A stretch of 64,000 nucleotides of DNA. Source: Holothuria scabra. Taxonomy: Eukaryota; Echinodermata; Holothuroidea; Aspidochirotida; Holothuriidae. The stretch spans positions 9,201,784 to 9,265,783 of the forward strand of contig CM074190.1 in the NCBI GenBank assembly GCA_037179385.1. The letters are read 5' to 3'. Position numbers and translations under genes: made by a program. The notes beneath the pieces were generated by a model that was not told where the DNA came from, did not search any database, and saw only the letters and a program-made list of their open reading frames with translations. Within the stretch, counting starts at the first letter, position 1, and each line of letters opens with the position of its first letter. Below, piece after piece: positions 24,076 to 34,709 of the stretch.

Positions 24076-24480
24076 TTGGGGAAAGGCAGGGGCTTTCCCC
24101 TTTGATTCCTTGCTGAAGGCAGGCAAGGAGTCTATGTGAGGTGATGTTCTGTGTGTGTGCATGCATGTGTGTGTTTATGTATGTGTGTACATGTGTATGT
24201 GACTCTTTGCTTGTAAACACAATATCTCAAGATGGGTAAGTGTGACTAATGTCATATCTGGTTTGTAGGTTGGCCACATGGAGTAGATAATCCTTATTGT
24301 TTTTTTTTATGGAGGTTAAAGGTCATTTGGGCCGCAAGAGTTCAAAATGTCAAAACCTTGTAAACACAATATCTCAAGATGGGTACAGGTGACTATACTC
24401 ATATTTGGTGTCTCACAGTCTGGGGTAGCTGTACAGAGGAGGTTATCTTTAGCAGGATTAAAAAAGTGCTAAGTTTCTGT
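24076..24480 (+). repeat. Repeat with TG-rich core and duplicated segment
   Basis: The segment cttgtaaacacaatatctca agatggg occurs twice (near 24210 and 24358), each followed by gtgact and a catat-tggt stretch. It resembles the ends and the ggtcat-type content of the 37.5-39.8 kb insertion, so it is probably a relic of the same family. No gene. Confidence 0.5.
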
Positions 24481-24496
24481 TACACAAGGTTTATGA

Positions 24497-24648
24497 TGCA
24501 ATTGAAAGGTTAGTCAGTTAAATGGAGTTGTACGGCTCAGTTTCCAACCAATTGGTTCAAGTCACAGCATTTTTCCAGTTGTGGCTCACTGGCTTCTTTT
24601 CCTGTACTCCATTTCTTATGCTGAGCACCAAGTGCAATTGCAGTAGGG
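24497..24648 (-). mobile_element. SINE, antisense partial copy
   Basis: The reverse complement matches the same body (ccagttgtggctcactggct in plus orientation) and the tail region near 24500-24545. It lies 450 bases from a sense copy, so the two form an inverted pair. Confidence 0.72.
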
Positions 24649-25379
24649 TAACATAAGAATTGATCGTATATTGGTACAGGATAATACACAATCCGGTTAA
24701 TGAAAACAGTGCACAAAAGGTCTTCGCAAGGCGTTACTCTCGGAGGGTCCTACCCCCCAACAAATTTTCAAAGCGACATTTTTCAGGAAAATTTACAGCC
24801 AGTTGGGAGAAAAAGTGCACCCCCAGAAATTAATTTACAATAAAAAAAATACTCTATTTGGGAAAAGTATAACATAAGTTTAAACAGTGAGATGGGACAA
24901 CAGCTAGGTTGCTTTTAGCTCAACCCACGGAGTTGGTACAGCTTTTGTGGTTCTTTTGGGTGAAAAGTCTGTCTCTCTCTGCAAATGCTTTCGTTATCTG
25001 CAGTACTTGGTCAAGTTTTGTGAAATTTGCAGTAAAGGTGCCTTATTAGGATGGCAATACATGTTAAGATAGGCTACATGATAAGACAAGCTGTGGTGAC
25101 ATTTGGCCATGTTTGGCATTTCTGTTTATTTTGGTGTTCCTTTTGGAATCTTACACCTTGCTTAAGTTTTTATATTACATGCTTCTTTTCAGCTTAAATA
25201 TCTTTATATGGAGGGGCATGCGCACCAACTAAAATGAACAGCCCCAAGACAAAAACCTGTACGAGAGCATTGTTCAGCCAATATTTCTTGCCCAGTTTCC
25301 TTTGCGTACAATTTCTGTACTAGAATTTCAAAGATCCCCAAAAGCATGGAATCTTGTGCCCGGCACTTCCATGGGGTCT

Positions 25380-25565
25380 ATGTCAATTTTGCCAAGGTTC
25401 ACTGTTCCCGAGGTTCAATTTTCCCCAATCTTGGGAACATTCGCACTTTTGGGAACATCGAACCCCGGCAATAACGAACCTTGTAATCATCGCCAAATCA
25501 TCAAGATAATACGAAAACGGAACATTGAACCCCGAGAACATCGGGTAGACCCCCTTCCATGCTGA
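25380..25565 (+). repeat. Intact copy of the gggaacat-type repeat
   Basis: It carries repeated gaaccccg and gggaacat units. It matches 6271-6404 plus 8404 onward, and so shows the sequence before the hAT-like element entered the other copy. Confidence 0.65.
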
Positions 25566-27201
25566 AAGCAAACTGATCCTACAGCAATGCTAGCTTAGTA
25601 TTGGTCCCACAGTTCATTTTGCTGTGTGAGGACATTGCACACAGATGGGTCATTGTTTATTCAGGAAGTTCCTATATTTTTCTCATCATCTTTTCTTTTC
25701 ATGATGTAATGGAAGCTGAAGTCTTGAAGAATGTTGAACATTTTCACTTTTGCTCTCTTAAAGCCTAGTGTCAATTCAGGAGTTAATTGCTTTGAAAATT
25801 TCTATTTAAAGGGGAAGTGCTGTCACTCCAACTTGAATAAGTATAGTAGACTGCCCTATTTTGAAGTCTCTTAAGGATCATTTCCTATATCTTGATTGTC
25901 TCTTAAGGATCAGGAACAAGTGACAATGTTTTTTGTCCTCAATTGTGAAATCAAATTTACCAGGAGTAACTGCTTGTTTTACCTTGAATATGCAACATGT
26001 AAGTCTCAAAATTTTTATGAAAGATGCTTTAAAAAGAAATGAGAAAAGAAAAATTGTGAGATTGAACCCTTTCTTCAAAATAAGTTTTGAGTGACTGTAC
26101 TTTCCCTAAACCAAGCAGGTCTACCTACATCTAAAGTGCAACACTCTCCAACTTCTAGGTGCAAAGTGTTACATCATGATTAGCCCAACATGAGTTAAAG
26201 GTGTGCATAAAGTTTAGACCATGTTTTTTGCTCAACATAAGTAAAAAACTGAATTGGTCATTATTGTACATCAGAAGGGTTGAGCAACTGCAGCAATTGC
26301 TGCTTTAGTTTGAAGCTGGGTTTCTGTAGCTTAGAACACTCGGGGGAGTACCTTTCCGGCCATATGGAGGATTTTGTAAAGTCAAAATTTTTCTCGTACA
26401 CTCCATAGGAAAGGATGGCGGCGCTCTGCTAAGATAGTCTTCCTTCTATGAACCCAATATTTTTTGTTCCTCCATACCTGGTAGTTCACCATCTTTTGGA
26501 GAAAATGCTTTGGTAGGAATTGAGAGACAATTTAGAAGAAGTCCCAGCATCCCCTCCCCACAAAACTCATCGAAACCTAACCTGAGGACGCCCCTGGGTG
26601 TACGAGTGCAAGCACCGATCGCATTAAACGGCGTGAGTGCGTTATTCTGTTCTTATACACAAGTTAGAAATGTTTTAGTTTAATCATACATAAATTTTGT
26701 GTAAATATAACCATATTAAAACAGCGTAAAACCATGGTAAATGGAGTAGCTTGCGATATTTTTTATCCATTGCCGTGAAATTGTGCCGTTCTACTGTAAC
26801 GCTCTGATTACTATCTGATCGTAACGGACCGGTGGAAGTTGGGTTATATTCAGCAATATGGGCCATTTATATTGTTTGAACGTCGGATTCCACAGAAAAT
26901 GGATGGCTTGTATAACAATATCATTCAGTTCCCTGCCGATTGTGCAAATTTGCTGAAGCACATCTTACGAATTCCATACACAAATATCAATTGTGAAGGG
27001 TTGTTTACGTCGAAAACGGACGTTGAAAATTTCCCTTTGCCAACCTACTGACATCATAGCCAACGAAGAACACGCCAGCTTCACTAGGCCTATACTAAAC
27101 TAGGAAGTCAACTTAAATACATAATAAATCGATCTCAATTTGTTCAGCTGTAAGACCTGAAATAAAACTGCTCAGTTGGAAAAAGTCTGGAAAACGTGTG
27201 G

Positions 27202-27316
27202 ATGATGAATGAGGCTGCGATGCAGGCGGTGAGGAAAACGCCATCGGAAACATTGGTGCTCTCAGCGATGATCATATGCTCTTTTCAGATGCTATGTTCA
27301 GGTCAAGTGGAATCAG
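27202..27316 (+). CDS. Proposed signal-peptide exon of the SRCR-CCP gene
   Basis: ATG at 27202 (a second at 27205, a third at 27220) opens a 38-codon frame: a short basic N-region, a hydrophobic core TLVLSAMIICSFQMLCSG, then QVES. It ends one base into a codon at TCAG|gtaggc, a good phase-1 donor. SRCR1 starts in phase 1, and joining gives QVES-E-LRLVGG, a natural secreted-protein start. The intron would be 15.4 kb. A TATA-like AT tract (ttaaatacataata) lies about 90 bases upstream. It is too short to stand out as an open frame. Another first exon, or use by an unrelated gene, is possible. Confidence 0.6.
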
Positions 27317-27431
27317 GTAGGCTTAAACGATTTACTGCCGCAGGTATACCAGCCACGTAAGCCAGGAATGACTATTTAAGTAAGCACCATGCCTAAGTAA
27401 GCATCATGCCTTTTCCCGGTACGGTTACAGT

Positions 27432-28762
27432 CAGTGGCGGAGCTAGGGATTTCGGTCAGAGGGGGCGAAAATGGTCTGCAGGGGCGCTTCGAAGGAGTAA
27501 ATACCCCGAGCCTCAGCACGATCGAAGACACGGCTTTTCAGACTTTCCATTTGATTTTCCGCACCTGGTTAAAGGCTACTTTGCCTTTTCTCCTCAGCAA
27601 GTTTTTCTATTAAAACATGTTTAAATTTTCTATCAATGGGCCCCCGCAGAAGAGAATTCGGGGGAGGGACAAAATTCTTTTAGGGGGGGGGGGGGGGGGA
27701 AAGCTCCGCGCCACCATGAGTTGGGGCAGAACGCAAGAAAATGTTGGCCCCAGATGCCTCTGATATCACTGGAAATGGCATTTCTAAAGCCTATTTACCG
27801 CATATAAATAACGAAAACACTGAGTGAACTGTTAGGACATGTTTATGTTAATTAAGATAAGTACACGAAGAAACATTAGGCCTAATTGACGTAATTTACA
27901 TCATGTGACCACTCTGAAGTAGCCATTACTTAAGTACATTGCAAGAAATAGCCAAGACAAAAGGTCTGCTTGGCTCTGCTCTCTAGATACCGAATTCATA
28001 ATAAATAAAAGAAGCCTAAATCTAGGCTTATTAGATGCAATTTTCTGGCTTTTGAGACCACGAAAGTACAGAAATAAGCATTTTCATGGGATTATCGTGC
28101 AGTATCAGAAATAGTCATTTATCATGAGAATGGTCACTTGAAGAAAAGCAAAATGGACACTGCTTATTAAAACTCTTAAACCATTACCACTATGATAACA
28201 GTTTTATTTTATTTTAACCTGAATGTTCTCTTCAAATGATTTCAAAAAATGTTGTGGAAGCTATTTTGGTATCTTTATAAACTCTTTTTATTGTCTATGT
28301 TGACTATAACCCCCGACAACAAGAGGGTTATTTGTCTTACAATTAATGTTGCGCCCTTTGCAACATCTTTTATTGGCCGGGAGGGTGAATTTAATGTCAG
28401 TCTGTGTATTTTGTAAGCTTATAATCATTCTTGGTGTGGAAGCAATTAACTTAGCACAGTGACAGCATTCATTAGTGCGTATAAAGCATGAAGACACGTT
28501 TCGGCAAAACCTATCCCTATATTACAGAAGATGACCCTTTTCATTAGAATAAAGTGCAGTTAGTACAGTTACTGGTGGCTGTTTGCGCATTTTGTTATCT
28601 GTGCCTTAAAACAACGCTATTTCATTATGTATTTTGCCAATAATGGGGCAAGAGTGAAGTATGTTAAAAACCTAAAAAGGGCGCCGACAGACGATTTTGG
28701 TCCGTCGGGGGGGGGGGGGAGGGGGCGACCGCCCTCCTGACCATATGGCAGCTCCGCCACTG
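27432..28762. mobile_element. hAT-like DNA transposon with perfect 8-bp TSD
   Basis: Terminal inverted repeats: CAGTGGCGGAGCTAGGG at the left and its near complement gcAGCTCCGCCACTG at the right. Both sides carry GTTACAGT (27424-27431 and 28763-28770), a perfect 8-bp target duplication. The 1331-bp interior has no recognised transposase; poly-G tracts lie near both ends (27688-27699, 28708-28718). It inserted 115 bases downstream of the proposed signal exon. Confidence 0.88.
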
Positions 28763-29059
28763 GTTACAGTTATGGTAGGGTGAAAGTACCGCTCTATAGT
28801 CAGGCAAACAACCAATTAATTCAATAAATTTTTAAGGTTCTGACCTCATTCCATTTTTCATTCTAAGTGTCCTTCAGTAATGAGAAGCTGTGTATGCCAT
28901 CAGGTTACAGTAGCCATATCAGGGAGTAGTTATGTCGTAGGGACTAATGGATGATGGTGCAGAATTGTAATACCCATTAGGAAGAGCATCTGCGAATACG
29001 CAGAAAGTGCCGGGATTTGCTAGATTGGTAGCCGAGAGCATTCTTTTGGAGGCTGAGAA

Positions 29060-29219
29060 CCAGAGGCGGCGCCAGGGCTGGGGATGTTGGTCAGAGGACG
29101 CGATAATGGCCTGCAGGGGCGCGTTAACTGCAGGATGTTAGAAACCGAAAAAGGGCACCGGGAGGCAATTTTGGTCCGCCAGTGGGGTCGCTCTTGACCA
29201 TGTGGTAGCTCCGCCACTG
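29060..29219. mobile_element. MITE: internally deleted relative of the 27.4-kb hAT-like element
   Basis: About 160 bp. Its left part (ggtcagaggacgcgataatg) matches the left end of 27432-28762 and its right part (tggtagctccgccactg) matches the right end, with the middle missing. The outermost left end is cagaggcggcgccagg, and I see no clean TSD, so the exact borders are uncertain and another element may overlap at 29219-29263. Confidence 0.65.
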
Positions 29220-30198
29220 GGTGGCGCCAGAATATTTTTGGAGGGGAAGGGGGGGGGGGGGGGAAATGTGAGGGCAAAGGAAAATGGGGGGGGGGCAAAA
29301 ATTGTACAGCCCTAAACGCTCTTTTCTGCGTGTGGTAAGTCCCCGAAAGCTCTGAAGTTTAGCACATCTCTAGGTGAAAATTTAGATCTCAGGAGAGGTA
29401 TATTACTTACTTTTTCGCTTAACCCAACTCCTCATTGACCTAACTTGGAGGCAAGGACAAACTCTGGGGGACAAATGCCCCCTATTTCCCCCCTTAGCTC
29501 CTAAAAATACCCCACTTTACAGGGTGTTGTAGACATTCTCCTATCATTGATCGACTGAGTGTTACTAATACTGAGTTAAAATTCAGAAAGTATGACTGGT
29601 AGCGGCTCGTAACTTAGGCAAAGTATATTAGGCTCCTACACTTAGTTATTGAAAAAATTACTGTGACCGAGACAATAGGCGCAGGAAGCAACATAAAAGT
29701 AGGGGTAGGGGAGGAACAGTTTTTGGACTCAGTGAAGTTCAACCTATCTCCTTCCTTGACCAAAGGGTATATTTTCGTTGCTGAATTTTTCGCTTTTTTC
29801 TACTAGGAAGAAAGATTAAAAAATTGAAAAGTCGTATGCCATAAATCATGTTTTCAAATGAAACTGCAGACTGAAAAAGGTAGAATTTTCGTTTTTTGCC
29901 ATGCCACAATAGACAACAGATCTTGTACATTTGTGCCCTTTGCCAAGGAGTACTGATAACATTTTGACACTTCAATAACTAAAGAATCCATCTGCACAGA
30001 CTACTTAACTGGCAAGGTTGCAAAGTATTTGATGATAGGTGTATGACCGCATTTGACAGGCAAATGATTCCCTGCCTGAAATATTTAGTCTTGACCGAAA
30101 CACTATCCAAGCGAAGTGCCACCCTCTGTTGGCGCGGGGCTACAGAAAATTTTGGAAAATCGTGATCCTTTCGACAGCCGCGAATGGCGTTCTCAGGC

Positions 30199-30350
30199 TT
30201 GTTGTTAGTTAGTTAGGTAGAGTTTTACGGCCAAGTTTCGAACCTATTGGTTCAAGTTGAGCCGGCAACGGCCTTTTTTCAGTTGTGGCTCACTGGCTTG
30301 TTTTCCCTACTCCTTTGCTCATGCGGAGCATCACGCGCAACGGCAGCAGG
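30199..30350 (-). mobile_element. SINE, antisense partial copy
   Basis: The plus strand reads gttagttagttaggtagagt, then ttttacggccaagtttcgaa, cagttgtggctcactggctt, and gctcatgcggagcatcacgc: the reverse complement of the SINE tail and body. The head is missing. Confidence 0.75.
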
Positions 30351-31534
30351 TTCGATTTTTAGAGTCTTTGTCATGTAATGAGCAGTTAAGGAGCAACAGT
30401 GGCGACACCCTGGTTTCCCGATTTTTTTTTTAAGTGGGAACACTACTGTATCAGGAAGTAATTTTCTTCCGCGTATCGCGCCAACATTTTTGCTCGTTTT
30501 AAACAGAAATTTGAAGATATGGAGCCTGTATTGCAGAAAATCTTGGATACAGGGTTTCCTGTACATTGAAGAAATTAAAAAGTTGGGGGATCACTGAAGA
30601 ATCCGCACTTCCAATTGGTAAATCCGAAAAAGATTGCACCGCGACTGAAGATCAATGTTACTGCATGACTAATCTAAGACCTACAAACTGGGGCTCCCCG
30701 ATGACATTTTAAAAATTTCCGCAACTTTGTCGTTTCTTTTTTGGACAAGAGCTTACATTGCAGAAGATTTGGAATTTCATGGAAGAAAATTTAATAAAAA
30801 TATCACTTTAATTGCCTGTCTCACTTGTCACTTGATCATCTGGTGTCACATATGGCAAATTTCCGATTTTGTCATTTCTAGGACTCCGTACACTTTACCA
30901 AACTGATTTACAAGGGATCACTACTGCATTAGGAATTGCACTTTACAATTCAACAAATGGTGATGGGAAGTAAAAACCCCAAGGCTACAGCAATCTAGCA
31001 GAGCTGCTCCTCAAGATATAAAAATAGCAAAAAGCACAAATATGTAATAACTAGGCTCCTAACCACCCTCCAACCTAAACACCTTCACAAACTGAACCAC
31101 CCATTTATCCACCAACCCATCTTTACATCCATTCCATAAGTCCACCCACCAACCTCCGACCCCACCATTTTACCCTGCAGTACCGTACACCAAACCTGAT
31201 TTTCAGCGATGGAGAGAGAGAGGGGAGAGGTGGGTGGCCGGAGAGAAAGAGAACAACATAAAATGGTTAGATGGATAGGACACAGGTTAAATATCTTAGT
31301 ATTGGTTCAGTATGAGTTGAGCAAAGTATAACGAAGAGAATTTAATCCTACCAGTGAGTTGTTATAGAGACTCTATCAACTCCCTGATCCTACTCAGAGT
31401 GGTACAGAAATTCGAGCAGTGATGTCAAGAAAAGGAAAGAATTAGCTCATTTTTCAAGATTAATCACTTTTTCTCACAGACGTGAGGCGTGTGAAAGATT
31501 AAATAAGATTAAAATAGGAAAGGTGAGGGTAGAC

Positions 31535-32050
31535 CAAGTTTAAAGGCATACTCCAATGGCTTTTGACTTGGGTCGCATAAGAAAGAAGAAAATATTCCAC
31601 ACCACGTCGAAACCTGTTACAATACCCTCAAGATAACTCAAGATATTTCACTTAAAAGATTGGTTACTTTTGTTAAAAATAAAACTACTTTTCAACAAAA
31701 CCACAGATAAGTATGCCGTGTGGTCACATTGTGTCATATTCCCTTTTTCTATAAAATTTATGTCCTGTTTGTCCTTGAAACATGATACTGCTGGAATGTT
31801 TGAATATCTTTTCGCGCGGCATCAAATTTTAATAAATTGAATGCAATGTAAAATAAATGTGTTGCGATGACATCACAAATTTCCCATATGCATTAAATGT
31901 CAAGAATAATTCTGATTCATTTTGAAAATGAGTATCTTCGGCACGCTATATGCTATTGAGTTGCAGTTTTCACCTTTTGGAAAGAAAATTTTTCTGCGTA
32001 TTTTGGAAGTTACTGAATATAGTCTCCGAAAAATCCTTTCAAGTAAATAG
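31535..32050 (+). repeat. Dispersed repeat family R1, copy 2
   Basis: This is the second copy of the element at 17590-18135. A poly-G tract (32083-32096) follows a few tens of bases downstream. No coding potential is seen. Confidence 0.6.
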
Positions 32051-33002
32051 CGAGGGCTGCGATCAGTTTTGATGGTGGGGGTGAGGGGGGGGGGGGGTGG
32101 AGCATTTTCAGACGACAGCAGCAACCAGGAACGCTGATACGAGGGAAGGTCAGCTACGCCGGTTTATGTTAGCGGTTTGTTGTCAGTAGTGATACCATGT
32201 GATAACCACTGTTTGCGAGAGCAGGAAACTGTTATTTGGAAGCAGATATAACGGACAGTTTTATTCATGCAAATGCTGTACCGGTAAGTTCCAAGCATCC
32301 TTCCCTAGTTCCCTCCCTAGTCTGTTATTTGATATCAATATGCTAGCAACATCATTCATCTCTCATAATCTTATCACAGATTTCCTAAATTCTCCTGAAA
32401 TGACCAGGTTTAATACATGTTCTCATTTTCAAAAACAGTATAAGTGATACGGTACACTCTGAGCCGCGAAACCGCGCGAAACTACACCATATTTTGGGGG
32501 TTTTCTAGTGACTCGCAATGCTGTGGTAGTAGCGAAAATTTTCAGATTGACGGTAAATGTAGCAGACGAAAAATCAAATTTGCAGGAACTACTTAATCCA
32601 TTTTCGGTCTTGTAGAAATTCTTAGCAAGCGCGCTAAAACTTGTGTTTTCTTGTAAAAATTTTCACCCCCTTTTGCAGCACAGCATGGAACTTTTTTGAG
32701 CAGCTACTGCTAGAAATTGAATGGTAGAACCCAGATTGTGATTAATAGTCGTTTTACTTTGAACGATTTCCACGATTAAGAAAAAGGTAAATTTTGAAAT
32801 AAATTTGTAAGTACGAGTACATACTGGTTCAGAATGAAGTAGCCCAGTAACAACGTTAGGCTTGTTAGTCTAGTACTCAAGGAGTTGCCACATGAAACTC
32901 CAAGTGGTGATGCACGAAAACTAACTTTGATCGAGTCTCTAGCTTCGGCTAGAAAAGTTTACTGTCAAAGTAGATAGTTAGTTAACCAACTTTAACAATG
33001 AG

Positions 33003-34709
33003 CAGGCGCGGATCCAAGGGAGGGGGTGTGGGGGCTTTTACGGCCTCAGCCCCCCCCCCCTTTTCGTCAAATCAACAGTAACAAATACACTAAATGTTTA
33101 TCTACGAGAATATTCAAGGGGCTATTTCAGGCTCATCCTTTCCCTCACAACAAAAATCCAGATACACCGACACGAACCTCGTATGATATTAAGCCCGGGT
33201 GAATACGCTATCTAATACTGTTCTGCCGCCTTGCCTTCGCCATAACAGGAAGCTGCAACTCCCTGGCCATAAAAGCAAGATTTGAATAATGTGAATAGCT
33301 GTCGGCCAACAGGCCTATGTCATGACGTTATGAGCGTTACCGTCTGAACTATGTTCACACAGTCGAACGTCAGCCCATGCGTGCAATGTACCGTGGGGGC
33401 TGTGAACTGTCGGCACGTTAGTCTTGTCTCATCAGTTTCCAACGGTGGTTCATTATGGTATAGAGCAGGAAGGTGCCAACTTTTGGACCAAATCATGTAG
33501 CTGTGGCCATCTGGATGGCCCCAGTGGATCTGGTATAGGTTATACTCTGAATCCAAAGCTTTCTGCACCACAAGCTCCATATCTACATATATTTGTTTAA
33601 AAGGGGCAAAGCTTTAGGCACGATTAGCGCGCCGCAATACGTCCCTGATACAGTGGTTATCACACAAAAGAAAATTCGGAAAACTTAGCTATACTTTTTG
33701 CAAGCCCGAGACTGGCTGTCTGAGGGGTCGCGATTTATGCTCTCATACACACCTATCATCAGATACCTTTCCACCCTGTCAGTTGAGTAGTCTCTGCAGA
33801 CGGATTTTTTAGTTATATTGAAGTGTCAAAATGTTATCAATGATCAATGTTGCAGAGTAGTGACGTAGCTACAGGAAGGAGGGGCGACAGCCCCTGGCTC
33901 GAAAAAGTGAAAAATTCGGAAATTTGCCATTTGAGACACCAGTCAAATACAGTGCGATTTTCTCAACTTTTCTTTCATAAAAATCCAAATTCTTCTTAGT
34001 AAGAGCTTCATATTTGTAATTATTAGTTTTAAGAAAGGCAAACCTGCAACCCTTTAAGCAGTAAGTGGTCGCTCATAAAGCAGTCAGTGGTAAACTCTCC
34101 CGAGCCGCTACAGTGCCGTTTCCCTAAAATTTTCTTCAATAAAGGCTTTTAATTTTTAAATATTTTGTCAAAAAGAGATAAAAGTTTCGGGAGCTTTGTG
34201 AATTAAGTCGCCGAGAAGCCTCATTCCGCACTCCTTAGATGACATTATGCAACAACAACGATCTTCAGTCGACATGCTGTCTCAGATATATGCTAACAGG
34301 AAACGCAGGTTCTTCGATGGTCCCCCAAATATTCAAATATCCTTACGGGAAACCCTGGATCTAAACTATTTCTTGCAATACAAGCTCCATATTTACAAAT
34401 GTGTAAAAGGACCCAAATTATCTATGTGCGCAGCACAGTAGTGTTCAAACTTAAGAAAAATCAGATTTTTTTTTTTTTAATTTTTAAAAATGTTCATGCT
34501 CGTAGGAAAAAGCGAAAAGTTTGGCATCAAAAATGTACCTTTTGATCAATTGGGTAGGGAGAGGTACATGGTCTGAAATTGTTCCTCCTCCCACTTTCAT
34601 ATTGTTTCCTACGCCACAGAGATATTCAGACAGAGAATCATCGTACGTCCCTATTACCTGCTTTCGCTAAGTTCAGCCCCCCTTTTTGAAATGTCTGAAT
34701 CCGCGCCTG
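33003..34709. mobile_element. DNA transposon with CAGGCGCGGAT ends and 5-bp TSD
   Basis: It begins CAGGCGCGGATCCA and ends TGAATCCGCGCCTG, inverted repeats with one mismatch, flanked by ATGAG (32998-33002 and 34710-34714). A C-run lies inside the left end (33049-33061). From about 33856 to 34620 it carries a second, nested hAT-like unit whose ends look like gtagtgacgtagc and cctacgccac. No transposase is recognised. Superfamily not assigned. Confidence 0.75.

Larger units (their letters stand above)
22725..27110. other. Intergenic region between RBMX2 and the SRCR gene, left part
   Basis: I see no convincing gene. It holds two SINE copies, a TG-rich and ggtcat-containing repeat (about 24076-24480), and the intact copy of the gggaacat-type repeat (about 25380-25565). 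The minus-strand open frame at 22624-23133 is low-complexity over the MITE and a G-rich patch. Confidence 0.6.
28771..33002. other. Intergenic or large first-intron region with repeats
   Basis: No gene recognised. Besides the MITE, a SINE and R1 copy 2, the interval 30380-30900 matches the dispersed family in the 6.4-kb hAT-like element (atggagcctgtattgcagaa, gggtttcctgtacattgaag, and so on). The stretch 30960-31530 is unremarkable. If the signal exon at 27202 is real, all of this is intron. Confidence 0.5.
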
